The notes: generated by a model not told the origin, from the sequence alone. Counted from the first letter of the stretch, positions 9,763-20,107 are shown. The stretch: DNA of 47,206 nt from Bordetella parapertussis (GCA_945878065.1 CAMDXA010000015.1:1-47206); one strand, 5' to 3'. A program made the numbers and translations.

Positions 9763-10464
9763 TCAAACCGCGCGGCTGATCATCAGTTCTTTGATCTTGC
9801 CAATCGCCTTGGTGGGGTTCAAACCTTTGGGGCACACATCGACGCAATTCATGATGGTGTGGCAGCGGAACAAACGGTACGGGTCTTCCAGATTGTCCAA
9901 GCGCTCGTTGGTCGCGTGGTCGCGGCTGTCGGCGATAAACCGGTAGGCTTGCAGCAAACCGGCGGGGCCGACAAATTTGTCCGGGTTCCACCAGAAAGAC
10001 GGGCAGCTGGTTGAGCAGCTGGCGCACAAAATACATTCGTACAAACCGTCGAGTTCTTCGCGCTCGGCGGGCGACTGCAAGCGTTCTTTTTCAGGCGGCA
10101 GGGTGTCGTTGACCAGGTACGGTTTGATCGAGTTGTACTGGTTGAAGAACTGCGTCATGTCGACGATCAAATCGCGAATCACAGGCAAGCCCGGCAGCGG
10201 TTTCAAGGTAATGACACCGGGCAGCGTGAGCATGTTGGTCAAACAGGCCAAACCGTTTTTGCCGTTGATGTTCATGGCATCCGAGCCGCACACACCTTCG
10301 CGGCAAGAGCGACGGAAAGACAGCGTCGGGTCTTGCGCTTTGAGTTTCATCAACGCGTCCAGCAACATGCGCTCGTGGCCGTCGAGCTCCACCTCGATGG
10401 TTTGCATGTAGGGCTTGGCATCTTTTTCCGGGTCGTAACGGTAAATCTTGAAAGTGCGTTTCAT
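9763..10464 (-). CDS. sdhB: succinate dehydrogenase iron-sulfur subunit
   Basis: Electron-transfer subunit of complex II, carrying three Fe-S centres between the SdhA flavin and the membrane quinone site. The 233 residues show the [2Fe-2S] motif CREGVCGSD with a later cysteine (about Cys54, Cys59, Asp62 and Cys74), then [17 protein letters not shown] and [17 protein letters not shown] for the [4Fe-4S] and [3Fe-4S] centres. The start overlaps the sdhA stop (ATGA at 10463-10466 read on the minus strand), and the stop abuts the start of sdhE. Confidence 0.97.
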   Translation of the reverse strand: MKRTFKIYRYDPEKDAKPYMQTIEVELDGHERMLLDALMKLKAQDPTLSFRRSCREGVCGSDAMNINGKNGLACLTNMLTLPGVITLKPLPGLPVIRDLIVDMTQFFNQYNSIKPYLVNDTLPPEKERLQSPAEREELDGLYECILCASCSTSCPSFWWNPDKFVGPAGLLQAYRFIADSRDHATNERLDNLEDPYRLFRCHTIMNCVDVCPKGLNPTKAIGKIKELMISRAV

Positions 10465-12257
10465 CAGAAGGTTCTCACTTTAGGAGGGATGCTTTCGGTG
10501 GTCAAAGGTTGCAGTTTGACGGGCTTGTAAGTCATGCTGTTGCTGTGGCTGTGCCACAGGCTGTGCTTGAGCCACTGCTCGTCATTGCGGCCGTTCGGGT
10601 GTTCGGGTGTGTCTGCGTAGTCGTCCACCGTGTGTGCGCCACGGCTTTCGCGGCGCGCGGCGGCTGACACCATGGTGGCCTGGGCGCACTCGATCAGGTT
10701 TTCCACTTCCAAGGCTTCAATGCGTGCGGTGTTGAAAATTTTGCTCTTGTCTTTCAAACCGATGGCGTTCACTCGCTCGCGCAAAGCCGCGATTTGCGCG
10801 ACGCCTTCGTCCAGCGTGGCTTGGGTGCGGAACACCCCTGCATGCTTTTGCATGCTGGCGCGTAAATCGTTGGCCACGTCTTGTGCGTATTCGCCACTGG
10901 TGCTGTTGTCCAAGCGTGCCAAGCGGGCCAAGGTGCGGTCTGCGGCATCGGCGGGCAAAGGCTTGTGCAATTTATTTTTTTCGTGGAACTCGACGATGTG
11001 GTTACCGGCGGCCTTGCCGAACACCAGCAAGTCCAATAATGAATTGGTGCCCAAGCGATTGGCACCGTGCACGCTGACGCATGAGCATTCGCCCACCGCA
11101 TACAAACCATTCACCACGGCATTGTGATCAGTGGCGTTTTGTGTGACCACTTGTCCGTGGATGTTGGTGGGAATGCCGCCCATTTGGTAATGGATGGTGG
11201 GTACCACGGGAATGGGTTCGCGCGTGATGTCGACGTTGGCGAAGTTGTGGCCGATCTCGTAGACCGATGGCAGGCGCTTCATGATGGTGTCGGCACCCAA
11301 ATGGTCCAGCTTCAAGTGCACGTAATCTTTGTTCGGGCCGCAACCGCGACCTTCTTTGATTTCCTGGTCCATGCAACGGGACACGAAGTCGCGCGGCGCC
11401 AAGTCTTTGAGCGTGGGCGCATAACGCTCCATGAAACGCTCGCCCAGGCTGTTGAGCAACACCGCGCCTTCGCCACGGCAGCCTTCGGTCAGCAACACAC
11501 CGGCACCGGCGACACCGGTGGGGTGAAATTGCCAGAATTCCATGTCTTCCAGTGGAATGCCAGCGCGTGCCGCCATGCCCAAACCATCGCCGGTGTTGAT
11601 GAAGGCGTTGGTTGACGCCGCAAAAATGCGACCCGCGCCGCCGGTGGCGAGCAACACGGTTTTGGCTTCCAGAATATGCAGGTCGCCGGTTTCCATTTCC
11701 AGCGCCGTGACACCAACGACATCGCCGTCTGCGTCGCGGATCAGGTCTTGCGCCATCCATTCCACAAAGAAATTGGTGTTGGACTTCAAATTTTGCTGAT
11801 ACAAGGTATGCAGCATGGAGTGGCCGGTGCGGTCGGCCGAGGCGCAGGCGCGTTGCACCGATTTTTCGCCGTAATTGGAGGTGTGGCCACCGAAGGGGCG
11901 CTGGTAAATCGTGCCGTCAGGGTTGCGGTCAAACGGCATGCCCATGTGTTCCAGCTCATACACCACCTTGGGTGCTTCGCGGCACATGTATTCGATCGCG
12001 TCTTGGTCACCCAGCCAGTCAGAGCCTTTGACCGTGTCATAGAAATGGTAGTGCCAGTTGTCTTCCGACATATTGCCAAGAGAAGCACCGATACCGCCTT
12101 GGGCTGCGACCGTGTGCGAGCGGGTGGGGAATACTTTGGACAGCACGGCGACATTCAGGCCAGCGCGAGAGAGTTGCAGCGAGGCACGCATGCCTGAGCC
12201 GCCTGCACCGACGATGACCACATCAAAGCGGCGACGGGGAATAGAGGAACGTGTCAT
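10464..12257 (-). CDS. sdhA: succinate dehydrogenase flavoprotein subunit
   Basis: Catalytic subunit of complex II, oxidising succinate to fumarate on the cytosolic face of the inner membrane. The 597-residue protein has the FAD-binding Rossmann motif [10 protein letters not shown] (17-26) and the covalent FAD-binding His48 in [10 protein letters not shown]. The substrate-site stretch [13 protein letters not shown] and the later [17 protein letters not shown] are also present. It lies 3 bases after sdhD and overlaps sdhB by one base pair. Length is normal for the family. Confidence 0.98.
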   Translation of the reverse strand: MTRSSIPRRRFDVVIVGAGGSGMRASLQLSRAGLNVAVLSKVFPTRSHTVAAQGGIGASLGNMSEDNWHYHFYDTVKGSDWLGDQDAIEYMCREAPKVVYELEHMGMPFDRNPDGTIYQRPFGGHTSNYGEKSVQRACASADRTGHSMLHTLYQQNLKSNTNFFVEWMAQDLIRDADGDVVGVTALEMETGDLHILEAKTVLLATGGAGRIFAASTNAFINTGDGLGMAARAGIPLEDMEFWQFHPTGVAGAGVLLTEGCRGEGAVLLNSLGERFMERYAPTLKDLAPRDFVSRCMDQEIKEGRGCGPNKDYVHLKLDHLGADTIMKRLPSVYEIGHNFANVDITREPIPVVPTIHYQMGGIPTNIHGQVVTQNATDHNAVVNGLYAVGECSCVSVHGANRLGTNSLLDLLVFGKAAGNHIVEFHEKNKLHKPLPADAADRTLARLARLDNSTSGEYAQDVANDLRASMQKHAGVFRTQATLDEGVAQIAALRERVNAIGLKDKSKIFNTARIEALEVENLIECAQATMVSAAARRESRGAHTVDDYADTPEHPNGRNDEQWLKHSLWHSHSNSMTYKPVKLQPLTTESIPPKVRTF

Positions 12258-12260
12258 CTG

Positions 12261-12626
12261 TCAAAGTCTCCAAAGAACCTGCACCGCCCAGCCCAAGCAG
12301 GAGAGCAGCCAAACGATCGTGAAAATATGTAGCGCCAAACGCACGCCGACTGGCTTGATGTAATCCATCCAAATATCGCGCATGCCCACCCACACGTGGT
12401 AGGTAAGTGCGAGCAGCACGGTGAAAGTCAGTGCCCGCATCCATTGGGGACTGAAGATACCGGCCCAAAGGTCGTAGCCGATCTCGCCACGCGAAAAAAT
12501 CAGTTGAAACAAGACCAAGAAAGTAAACAACGCCATCAATGCGGCGGTCAGTCGCTGCGCTATCCAGTCGCGCAGTCCGTAGTGGGCACCTGTGACCAGG
12601 CGTTTGGAACCGATTCCTTCACTCAT
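12261..12626 (-). CDS. sdhD: succinate dehydrogenase membrane anchor subunit
   Basis: Membrane anchor of complex II, contributing to heme b and quinone binding. About 121 residues with three predicted transmembrane helices (approximately 22-42, 55-80 and 92-115). The heme-ligand region reads TYHVWVGMRDIWMDYIKP, with the conserved histidine, arginine and aspartate-tyrosine pair. I chose the second of two adjacent ATGs (12624-12626), because AGGAG lies 5 bases before it; the first ATG is only 2 bases from that site. It sits between sdhC (14-base gap) and sdhA. Confidence 0.92.
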   Translation of the reverse strand: MSEGIGSKRLVTGAHYGLRDWIAQRLTAALMALFTFLVLFQLIFSRGEIGYDLWAGIFSPQWMRALTFTVLLALTYHVWVGMRDIWMDYIKPVGVRLALHIFTIVWLLSCLGWAVQVLWRL

Positions 12627-12640
12627 CATTGCTCCTGAAA

Positions 12641-13072
12641 TCAATACAAACCAAATAATTTGGCGCCTAAAAGCACGGTCAAACCGATGCTCGCGCTCAA
12701 GGTGAACACGGCGCTGCTGCGGCCGAATTCACGGCTGACCGAATGGGTGGCATCCATGTACAAATGGCGAAGGCCGGCAATCAGGTGGTGCAAATACGCC
12801 CAGATCAGCGCCAGAAGGGTCAATTGGATAAACCAACCGGGGTAAATGCCAACGCCTAAGTTCAGGGCCGATTTGAATTTGGCAAATGAGATCTCGGATG
12901 ACACCGATTTGTCAAACAACCAAATGATGAAGGGCAACAGCACAAACATCAGCGCGCCGCTGATGCGGTGCAAGATGGACACCCAACCGGCCGCCGGCAG
13001 ACGGTAAGTTGGCAAATCTTCAAAGGCATTGATATTGCGAAATACGGGCCGGGTTTTTGCGGGTTCAGTCAT
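12641..13072 (-). CDS. sdhC: succinate dehydrogenase cytochrome b556 subunit
   Basis: Membrane cytochrome b subunit of complex II. The 143 residues include the family-typical start RPVFRNINAF, the LPAAGWVSILHRISGA motif with the conserved serine, histidine and arginine near residues 32-38, and HHLIAGLRHLYMDA carrying the heme-ligand histidine. Three transmembrane helices are predicted. It is the first gene of the minus-strand run; the 130 bases upstream (13073-13202) must hold the sdh promoter, but I could not pick a convincing -35/-10 pair. Confidence 0.94.
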   Translation of the reverse strand: MTEPAKTRPVFRNINAFEDLPTYRLPAAGWVSILHRISGALMFVLLPFIIWLFDKSVSSEISFAKFKSALNLGVGIYPGWFIQLTLLALIWAYLHHLIAGLRHLYMDATHSVSREFGRSSAVFTLSASIGLTVLLGAKLFGLY

Positions 13073-13202
13073 GCCTAGGGCTTTCCAGGGAATGGGGCGA
13101 TAAACCCCAATGGTTCAAAGGTGAAATTCATTCTATTGCAATGCACCATAAATCCTCGTCACGCATGTTTGAGTGGGTCCAGACCTTCATTTTGAAAACT
13201 TT

Positions 13203-13988
13203 TCAATTCAGTTCATTCAGGTAATGGCGGTTGTCCGTGCGGTAAACCCCGATGCGCCATTCCATGGGGGTGTCGTGGTAGGTGAACGCCATGCGCTCAA
13301 CCTTGAGCAAGGGGGTGTCGCTGCTGACGCGTAAGCATTCGCACACTTTGGCCGAGGGCAGCACCGCGCGCAGTCGTTCTTGGGCACGCACCATGCGGAT
13401 GCCAAAGTCAGATTCAAACATGGCGTACATCGGGCGGGTATCGGCGCTCAGGCGCTCGGCGGTCAGGCCTTTGAAAGCCGCGCCGGGCAGCCAGATGTCT
13501 TCAAAAATAGTGGGAACCTTGTCGAATGACAGCACGCGGCGGACCTGAAAAACCGCTTCGCCGCTGCGCAAACCCAACACCTCAGCCACTTGTTGCGGGG
13601 CACGCAGCTTTTTGCAATCGATGATGTGTCGCTCGGCCGGGCCTTGGGAGTCGCTGTTCGGGTTGTCGGGCTTGAGCTTGAGGAACCGAAACTGCACTTG
13701 CTGCTCCGCATGCGTGGCGACAAATGTTCCTTTTCCTTGCCGCCGCACCAGCAGGTGTTCTTTGGCCAGTTCGTCAATCGCCTTGCGTACCGTGCCTTGG
13801 CTGACTTTGTAGCGGGCGGCCAGTTCAAATTCACTGGGGATCGGGTCGCCAGGTTTCCATTCGCCGGCTTGCAGACTTTGCAGCACCAGACTCTTGATCT
13901 GTTGGTACAAAGGGCTGAACGATGCCGAAGCCAACACGGTCGAAACCGCAGGTGTCGCTGTCTTTTCAGGCAAGGTGGTGGAGTTCAC
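13203..13988 (-). CDS. GntR family regulator with UTRA domain
   Basis: A DNA-binding regulator of the GntR/HutC subfamily, about 261 residues. The winged helix-turn-helix covers residues about 27-92 (LYQQIKSLVLQSLQAG, IPSEFELAARYKVSQGTVRKA, RRQGKGTFVA), followed by a UTRA ligand-binding domain to the end. It is divergent from mdh and located between the sdh and mdh-acnB groups, so control of TCA-cycle genes by an organic acid is the obvious hypothesis; the ligand cannot be read from sequence. The start is uncertain: GTG at 13986-13988 or TTG at 13992-13994, neither with a clear ribosome site. A candidate operator lies at 14032-14053. Confidence 0.88.
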   Translation of the reverse strand: MNSTTLPEKTATPAVSTVLASASFSPLYQQIKSLVLQSLQAGEWKPGDPIPSEFELAARYKVSQGTVRKAIDELAKEHLLVRRQGKGTFVATHAEQQVQFRFLKLKPDNPNSDSQGPAERHIIDCKKLRAPQQVAEVLGLRSGEAVFQVRRVLSFDKVPTIFEDIWLPGAAFKGLTAERLSADTRPMYAMFESDFGIRMVRAQERLRAVLPSAKVCECLRVSSDTPLLKVERMAFTYHDTPMEWRIGVYRTDNRHYLNELN

Positions 13989-14031
13989 GGGCAATCAGTC
14001 AGGCACAGGTCAAGGTTTAGACGCTATCATA

Positions 14032-14053
14032 TCTTCTATAAGACATAGGTCTT
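14032..14053. promoter_or_regulatory. candidate GntR operator in the gntR-mdh gap
   Basis: Two overlapping inverted repeats: TCTT-CTAT-AAGA (14032-14043) and AAGAC-ATAG-GTCTT (14040-14053), the second perfect with 5-base arms. They sit 44 bases or more from the regulator start and 63 bases before the mdh ATG, a normal place for an autoregulatory GntR site. Spacing and AT-rich symmetry fit HutC-type operators. No matching copy was seen upstream of sdhC. The assignment is inferred from position and symmetry. Confidence 0.5.
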
Positions 14054-14116
14054 GTGGATTTTTTGGCAATCCGGCCAGCCCGGCTTTATTCCTTTGTTCA
14101 ATTTCGGAGATTTTTC

Positions 14117-15103
14117 ATGAGTAAACAACCCGTTCGCGTGGCCGTTACTGGCGCCGCTGGTCAGATCGGCTATGCCTTGTTGTTCCGTATCGCCTCGGGC
14201 GAAATGCTGGGCAAAGACCAGCCCGTCATTCTTCAGTTGCTGGAAATTCCTGACGAGAAAGCCCAAAAAGCGCTCAAGGGTGTGATGATGGAACTCGAAG
14301 ACTGCGCTTTCCCTTTGCTGGCAGGCATGGAAGCCCACGCTGACCCGATGACTGCGTTCAAGAACACCGATTACGCATTGCTCGTCGGTTCTCGTCCGCG
14401 CGGCCCGGGCATGGAGCGCGCCGAGTTGTTGTCTATGAATGGCGCCATCTTCACCGCCCAAGGCAAAGCTTTGAACGCCGTGGCTTCACGCAACGTCAAA
14501 GTGCTGGTGGTCGGCAACCCCGCCAACACCAACGCTTACATCGCGATGAAATCCGCGCCTGATTTGAAGCCCGGCAACTTCACCGCCATGCTGCGCTTGG
14601 ACCACAACCGTGCTGCGTCTCAATTGGCCGCCAAGACCGGTAAAGCAGTTGCCGAGATTGAAAAACTTTGCGTCTGGGGCAACCATTCGCCCACCATGTA
14701 TGCAGATTACCGTTTCGCCACCATCGGCGGCGCATCTGTCAAAGACATGATCAACGACCAAGAGTGGAACGCGAATGTGTTTTTACCCACGGTCGGCAAA
14801 CGCGGCGCGGCCATCATCGAAGCGCGTGGTTTGTCTTCAGCGGCTTCTGCTGCCAACGCCGCCATCGACCACATGCGCGATTGGGCGCTGGGCACGCACG
14901 GCAAATGGGTAACCATGGGCATTCCTTCACAAGGCTGGTACGGCATTCCCAAAGACGTGATGTTCGGTTTCCCGGTCACTTGCGAGAACGGCGAATACAA
15001 AGTGGTCGAAGGTTTGGCCATTGACGCGTTCAGCCAGACTTGCATTGACAAGACCTTGAAAGAGCTGACCGATGAGCAAGCCGGTGTGGCGCATTTGCTG
15101 TAA
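14117..15103 (+). CDS. mdh: malate dehydrogenase
   Basis: NAD-dependent oxidation of malate to oxaloacetate, cytosolic. The 328 residues match the larger Mdh type common in Betaproteobacteria: NAD-binding loop TGAAGQIG (11-18), active-site loop RPRGPGMER (93-101), LRLDHNRA, and the catalytic His190 in [11 protein letters not shown]. Start is the ATG at 14117, 6 bases after CGGAGA; an upstream in-frame start would run through the promoter. The next gene, a CitE-like lyase, follows after 20 bases, and acnB after that, forming a TCA-related operon. Confidence 0.97.
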   Translation: MSKQPVRVAVTGAAGQIGYALLFRIASGEMLGKDQPVILQLLEIPDEKAQKALKGVMMELEDCAFPLLAGMEAHADPMTAFKNTDYALLVGSRPRGPGMERAELLSMNGAIFTAQGKALNAVASRNVKVLVVGNPANTNAYIAMKSAPDLKPGNFTAMLRLDHNRAASQLAAKTGKAVAEIEKLCVWGNHSPTMYADYRFATIGGASVKDMINDQEWNANVFLPTVGKRGAAIIEARGLSSAASAANAAIDHMRDWALGTHGKWVTMGIPSQGWYGIPKDVMFGFPVTCENGEYKVVEGLAIDAFSQTCIDKTLKELTDEQAGVAHLL

Positions 15104-15123
15104 CACTGTTTGAGTCAGCCGCT

Positions 15124-16122
15124 TTGAATACCACTGCCAAGCCGGTTCAACACCCGCGCGATGTGCTGCAAAGCGCACAAGCGGGTGAGGTGGTGTTGCC
15201 GGTGTGCGATCACTACAGCGGTGTGGAAGCGCGCATGCGCAAAAGCCTGCAATTGCAGGCTGAGATGCAACAAGAGTTTGGCGTGTGTGTGTTCGATGTC
15301 ACTTTGGATTGCGAAGACGGCGCACCTGTAGGCGGCGAAGCCGAGCACGCCGCGCTGGTCACCGAGCTTGCATTGAACGCTGCAGCGAATGCCCGCGTGG
15401 CGGTGCGTGTGCACCCGGTGGATCACCCGGCTTTTCATGCAGACATTGCAGCCATCGTCGGTAAAGCGGGCAAGCGTTTATGCCATGTGATGTTGCCCAA
15501 AGTGGAAACCGTGACGGACATTGAACACGCGGTACGCGCCATCGACCAAGCCGGTGCGCCTGCACTGGCGGTGCATGCGCTGATTGAGTCACCGGCGGCG
15601 GTACACCGTGCGTTTGAGATTGCCGCGCACCCGCGTTTGCAGTCTCTCAGTTTTGGTTTGATGGATTTCGTGTCGGCACATGCCGGTGCGATTCCCGCGC
15701 ACGGCATGGGCGCACAAGGGCAATTCAGCCACCCGCTGGTGTTGCGGGCCAAGATGGAGATCGCCAGTGCGTGTCATGCGCACGGCAAAGTGCCTTCGCA
15801 TTGTGTGGTCACCGAATTCAACGACACGCAGGTCATGGAAATCGCCGCGCGTCGTGCCGCGCAGGAGCTGGGATACACGCGCATGTGGAGCATCCATCCC
15901 GCGCAAATCCGGCCGATCCTGGCGGCCATGGCACCTGATGAAAAAGACATTGACACAGCGTGTGCTGTTTTGTTGGCGGCGCAACACGCCGAATGGGCGC
16001 CGATCAGCCACGCCGGGCAATTGCACGACCGCGCCAGTTACCGCTTTTTTTGGCAGTTGCTGCAACGCGCACACGCCACGGGGCGCAAGCTGCCCGCTGA
16101 GGCGCAAAGTTTTTTTGCGTGA
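15124..16122 (+). CDS. HpcH/HpaI aldolase (CitE-like) family protein
   Basis: A TIM-barrel lyase of the CitE/malyl-CoA lyase family, 332 residues. Such enzymes cleave or form 3-hydroxyacyl-CoA compounds (malyl-CoA, citramalyl-CoA, citryl thioesters) with a divalent metal. Visible motifs are DVTLDCEDGAP (about 59-69, metal/substrate acidic residues), VMLPKVET and ALIESPAAV carrying the conserved glutamate, and MWSIHPAQI near 260. The start is TTG at 15124; no nearby ATG fits. Position between mdh and acnB is conserved in related bacteria as I recall it, so it probably acts on a TCA-linked CoA ester, but the substrate is not determinable here. No citrate lyase alpha, gamma or ligase genes accompany it, which argues against a citrate lyase subunit role. 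Confidence 0.88.
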   Translation: MNTTAKPVQHPRDVLQSAQAGEVVLPVCDHYSGVEARMRKSLQLQAEMQQEFGVCVFDVTLDCEDGAPVGGEAEHAALVTELALNAAANARVAVRVHPVDHPAFHADIAAIVGKAGKRLCHVMLPKVETVTDIEHAVRAIDQAGAPALAVHALIESPAAVHRAFEIAAHPRLQSLSFGLMDFVSAHAGAIPAHGMGAQGQFSHPLVLRAKMEIASACHAHGKVPSHCVVTEFNDTQVMEIAARRAAQELGYTRMWSIHPAQIRPILAAMAPDEKDIDTACAVLLAAQHAEWAPISHAGQLHDRASYRFFWQLLQRAHATGRKLPAEAQSFFA

Positions 16123-16167
16123 AGCGCATTGGCGTTTCATGAACTGTTTTATCTTGAGGAGATCACC

Positions 16168-18759
16168 ATGTTGAAAGCTTACCGAGACCATGTCGCCGAA
16201 CGCGCTGCGTTAGGCATTCCACCCTTGCCATTGGACGCCAAGCAAACCGCTGAATTGATTGAACTGATCAAAGTGCCACCCGCTGGTGAAGACGCTTTTC
16301 TGATTAACTTGTTGACGCACCGCGTGCCCCCCGGTGTGGACGATGCCGCCAAAGTGAAGGCCTCGTTTTTAGCGGCTGTCGCGCATGGCGAATTGAAAGT
16401 GGGTTTGGTCTCGAAGTCCAAGGCGACAGAGCTGCTGGGCACCATGGTGGGCGGCTACAACGTGCACCCGCTGATCGAGTTGCTCGATGACGCTGAAGTC
16501 GCCGGTGTCGCCGCAGACGCGCTGAAGAAAACCTTGTTGATGTTCGACTTCTTCAACGATGTGGCCGACAAAGCCAAAGCTGGCAACGCCAAAGCCAAAG
16601 ACGTGATGCAAAGCTGGGCGGATGCCGAGTGGTTCACCAGCCGCCACGAAGTGGACAAAAAAATCACGGTCACCGTGTTCAAGGTGCCCGGTGAAACCAA
16701 CACCGACGATTTGTCACCCGCGCCCGACGCGTGGAGCCGCCCTGACATTCCTTTGCACTATTTGGCGATGTTGAAAAACACCCGCGAAGGAGCAGCCTTC
16801 AAGCCGGAAGAAGACGGCAAGCGCGGCCCCATGCAGTTCGTGGACGACCTGAAGAAAAAAGGCCACTTGGTGGCTTACGTGGGCGATGTGGTCGGCACGG
16901 GTTCGAGCCGCAAGTCGGCCACCAACAGCGTGATTTGGGCCACCGGCCAAGACATTCCTTTCGTGCCGAACAAGCGTTTCGGAGGTGTGACTTTGGGCGG
17001 CAAGATCGCGCCCATCTTCTTCAACACGCAAGAAGATTCCGGTGCGTTGCCAATCGAAGTGGACGTGACGAAACTGGAGATGGGCGACGTCATCGACATT
17101 CTGCCGTACGACGGCAAGATCACGAAGAACGGTGCTACCGTGGCCGAGTTCAAATTGAAAAGCGATGTGCTGTTTGATGAAGTGCGCGCCGGTGGCCGTA
17201 TCAACCTGATCATCGGCCGCTCGCTCACCGCCAAAGCGCGCGAGTTTTTGGGCTTGCCTGCATCCACCGTGTTCCGTTTGCCGTCCGTCCCCGCCACCAC
17301 CAAAGCCGGTTTCACGCTGGCGCAAAAAATGGTGGGACGCGCTGTGGGTTTGCCCGAAGGCCAAGGCGTTCGCCCCGGCACTTACTGCGAACCCAGAATG
17401 ACCACCGTCGGCTCGCAAGACACCACCGGCCCGATGACCCGCGACGAGTTGAAAGACCTGGCCTGCTTGGGTTTCAGCGCCGACATGGTGATGCAGTCTT
17501 TCTGCCACACCGCGGCCTATCCCAAATCTGTGGATGTGAAAACACACCGCGAATTGCCCGCCTTCATCAGCAACCGTGGCGGTGTGGCGCTGCGTCCCGG
17601 CGACGGCGTGATTCACTCTTGGCTCAACCGTTTGCTGTTGCCCGATACCGTGGGCACTGGCGGCGATTCACACACCCGTTTTCCCATCGGCATTTCATTC
17701 CCCGCAGGTTCGGGTTTGGTGGCTTTTGGCGCGGCCACGGGCGTGATGCCTTTGGACATGCCCGAGTCGGTGTTGGTGCGCTTCAAAGGCGAAATGCAAC
17801 CCGGCGTCACTTTGCGTGACCTGGTGCATGCAATTCCTTTGTACGGCATCAAGAAGGGTTTGTTGACCGTGGCCAAGGCCGGCAAGATCAACGAGTTCTC
17901 GGGCCGTATTTTGGAAATTGAAGGCCTGCCGAATTTGAAAGTGGAGCAAGCCTTCGAGTTGTCAGACGCGTCAGCCGAGCGTTCCGCAGCGGGTTGCACC
18001 ATCAAGCTGAACCAAGAGCCGATCATCGAATACCTGAACTCGAACGTGGTGTTGATGAAGAACATGATTGCCGACGGCTATGCCGACGCCCGCACGCTGG
18101 CGCGCCGCATCGAGAAAGTGGAGGCATGGCTGGCCAAGCCCGAGCTGCTCGAAGCCGACAAAGACGCAGAGTACGCGCATGTGATTGAGATTGACATGAA
18201 CGAGATCAAAGAGCCGATCCTGTGCTGCCCGAACGACCCCGATGACGCGAAGTTCTTGTCCGAGGTGGCCGGCACCAAGATTGACGAAGCGTTCATTGGT
18301 TCGTGCATGACCAACATCGGCCACTTCCGCGCCGCAGCCAAGCTGTTGGGCGGCCAGCGTGATATTCCCGTCAAGCTGTGGGTGGCACCGCCCACCAAGA
18401 TGGACGAGAGCGAGCTCATCAAAGAAGGGCATTACGCCGCGTTTGGCACGGCAGGTGCGCGTACCGAAATGCCCGGTTGCTCGCTGTGCATGGGCAACCA
18501 AGCCCAGGTGCGCGAAGGCGCGACCGTGGTGTCCACCAGCACGCGCAACTTCCCCAACCGCTTGGGCAAGAACACCAACGTGTTTTTGGCCAGTGCCGAA
18601 TTGGCAGCCATTGCCTCCAAGCTGGGCCACATACCCACTGTGGCCGAGTACCACGAAGCCATGGGCATCGTGAACAAAGACGGCGCGGCCATCTATAAGT
18701 ACTTGAACTTCAACCAGATTGACGAGTATGTGGAGAACGCGAAGGGTGTGACCGCCTGA
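16168..18759 (+). CDS. acnB: bifunctional aconitate hydratase 2 / 2-methylisocitrate dehydratase
   Basis: Interconverts citrate and isocitrate in the TCA cycle; AcnB-type enzymes also hydrate 2-methylaconitate. The 863-residue protein has the B-type order: N-terminal HEAT-like helical domain (about 1-160), swivel domain with [13 protein letters not shown] (about 240-260), then the three catalytic domains. Fe-S ligand cysteines are in [14 protein letters not shown] and [12 protein letters not shown] near the C-terminus. Start ATG at 16168 follows TTGAGGAG; the upstream in-frame ATG at 16129 is poorly placed. A 66-bp remnant closely resembling positions 18379-18444 of this gene lies at 20209-20274. 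Confidence 0.98.
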   Translation: MLKAYRDHVAERAALGIPPLPLDAKQTAELIELIKVPPAGEDAFLINLLTHRVPPGVDDAAKVKASFLAAVAHGELKVGLVSKSKATELLGTMVGGYNVHPLIELLDDAEVAGVAADALKKTLLMFDFFNDVADKAKAGNAKAKDVMQSWADAEWFTSRHEVDKKITVTVFKVPGETNTDDLSPAPDAWSRPDIPLHYLAMLKNTREGAAFKPEEDGKRGPMQFVDDLKKKGHLVAYVGDVVGTGSSRKSATNSVIWATGQDIPFVPNKRFGGVTLGGKIAPIFFNTQEDSGALPIEVDVTKLEMGDVIDILPYDGKITKNGATVAEFKLKSDVLFDEVRAGGRINLIIGRSLTAKAREFLGLPASTVFRLPSVPATTKAGFTLAQKMVGRAVGLPEGQGVRPGTYCEPRMTTVGSQDTTGPMTRDELKDLACLGFSADMVMQSFCHTAAYPKSVDVKTHRELPAFISNRGGVALRPGDGVIHSWLNRLLLPDTVGTGGDSHTRFPIGISFPAGSGLVAFGAATGVMPLDMPESVLVRFKGEMQPGVTLRDLVHAIPLYGIKKGLLTVAKAGKINEFSGRILEIEGLPNLKVEQAFELSDASAERSAAGCTIKLNQEPIIEYLNSNVVLMKNMIADGYADARTLARRIEKVEAWLAKPELLEADKDAEYAHVIEIDMNEIKEPILCCPNDPDDAKFLSEVAGTKIDEAFIGSCMTNIGHFRAAAKLLGGQRDIPVKLWVAPPTKMDESELIKEGHYAAFGTAGARTEMPGCSLCMGNQAQVREGATVVSTSTRNFPNRLGKNTNVFLASAELAAIASKLGHIPTVAEYHEAMGIVNKDGAAIYKYLNFNQIDEYVENAKGVTA

Positions 18760-18776
18760 GTACTGGAACACTTAAG

Positions 18777-20069
18777 TCAAAGCAAATTCCAAGGCAGCGC
18801 CAACACATCCTCGCTGATCCAGCGGGGCTGTTCGACGGCACACAGCATCAGCCCATGGCCGATGCGTTGGTCGGGGTGTGCTTTGCGAAAGCCTTGCAAA
18901 CCCAGCGTTTGTTTGCGCGTGGGTTGGGCGGTGAGTTTGATTTCTATCGGGTGCAGCCAGCCATCGCGCTCGATGACGCAATCCACCTCAGCCCCCGTGC
19001 TGGCGCGCCAGTGGTAGAGGTTGGCGTTGCCGCCCATCAAGGCCAAGGTCTTGCGGATTTCGCACACCATGGCGGTCTCGAACAGGGCACCAAACAATGG
19101 GTGGCCGCCCAACGCCTGCGGGCTGCTCATGGCGGCGTGGTGGCAGGCCATGCCGGTGTCCACCAGATAACCCTTGGGGCTTTTGCTCACACGTTTGATG
19201 CGGTTGGCAAAAAACGGCGGCAGCTCGAACCACTGGAACGTGGCCTGCATCATGCGCAGCCAGCGTTGGGCGGTTTTGGGGGTGATGCCGATTTCGCGGC
19301 CCAATTGGCTGTGGTTGATCTCTTGCGCTGTGAGCGCACTCATCAGGCGCACAAAGCGACCAAAGTCGTGCCAGTCGCCCACTTCCCCCGCCAAGCGGGC
19401 ATCGCGCTCGACATAGGTGCGGTGGTAGCCCTGCCAAAAGTCGGGCACCAGCCCTAAGTCCAAGGTTTGCGCCTTGGGCATGAAGCCGCGCCACAGCCAC
19501 TCTTGCAAGTTACCTGCATAAAAGCTGTTTGCATCAAGACCGTCTGTATGACGCGGCGCGCTGCGGGCGTAGTCGGCAAACGCTTGTTGCTTCCCTTGCT
19601 CTTGCGCTTGCATCCAGTGGTGCAGCCACAAACTGCTGGCGGTTTGTGGCTGGGTGTGTGTCAACTCGCTCAGCGACAAGCCAGACAACTCCACAAACGC
19701 CACCCGCCCTGCCAGGCTTTCAGCCAAAGCTTGCATCACCTGCCATTGTTGCGATCCCGTCAGTAAAAATTGCCCCGGCTTGGCGTGCTGGGAATCGACA
19801 GCCCGCTTGATGCTGGCCACCAACTCAGGGGCGTACTGAATTTCATCCAATATGAGGGGCGCTGGGTGGTTGCGCAAAAACAAGTCTGGCTCGCTGCGGG
19901 CTTGCTCTAAGTCCAGACTGGCGTCAAAAACCACATAGTCCAAGTTGGGGAACACCTGCCGCAGCAAGGTGGTTTTGCCCACCTGCCGAGCCCCAGTGAC
20001 CACCACGACCGCAAAGGCGGCAAACAAGCTTTGCAGATGCTGCGTGGCGTTGCGGGGAAAATTAACCAT
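18777..20069 (-). CDS. AAA-type ATPase with DUF4143 domain
   Basis: A 430-residue P-loop ATPase of the large family with a C-terminal DUF4143 region. Walker A is TGARQVGKTTL (25-35), Walker B LILDEIQYAPEL (about 72-83), and LLTGSQQW is sensor-like. The middle has a helix-turn-helix-like stretch (LGREIGITPKTAQRW). The DUF4143 end holds a PD-(D/E)XK-type signature: GAEVDCVIERDG, then IEIKLTAQPTRKQ. These genes are widespread, mobile and of uncertain role. It is convergent with acnB, 17 bases from its stop, and a perfect TATAAT lies upstream at 20102-20107. It lies between acnB and an acnB remnant, which marks it as an insertion. Confidence 0.9.
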   Translation of the reverse strand: MVNFPRNATQHLQSLFAAFAVVVVTGARQVGKTTLLRQVFPNLDYVVFDASLDLEQARSEPDLFLRNHPAPLILDEIQYAPELVASIKRAVDSQHAKPGQFLLTGSQQWQVMQALAESLAGRVAFVELSGLSLSELTHTQPQTASSLWLHHWMQAQEQGKQQAFADYARSAPRHTDGLDANSFYAGNLQEWLWRGFMPKAQTLDLGLVPDFWQGYHRTYVERDARLAGEVGDWHDFGRFVRLMSALTAQEINHSQLGREIGITPKTAQRWLRMMQATFQWFELPPFFANRIKRVSKSPKGYLVDTGMACHHAAMSSPQALGGHPLFGALFETAMVCEIRKTLALMGGNANLYHWRASTGAEVDCVIERDGWLHPIEIKLTAQPTRKQTLGLQGFRKAHPDQRIGHGLMLCAVEQPRWISEDVLALPWNLL

Positions 20070-20101
20070 GAATTTTAGCTCCGATAGTACTAAAAATCAC
20101 G

Positions 20102-20107
20102 ATTATA
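20102..20107 (-). promoter_or_regulatory. -10 element of the ATPase gene
   Basis: On the minus strand the bases read TATAAT, a perfect -10 hexamer, about 33 bases before the ATPase start and inside a locally AT-rich leader. No good -35 is visible 16-18 bases further upstream, so only the -10 is claimed. Confidence 0.4.

Noticed and set aside
16714..17616. Open frame of 300 codons antisense to acnB
   Set aside because: acnB is intact and strongly supported; the antisense frame has the His/Val/Gly-rich look of a shadow.
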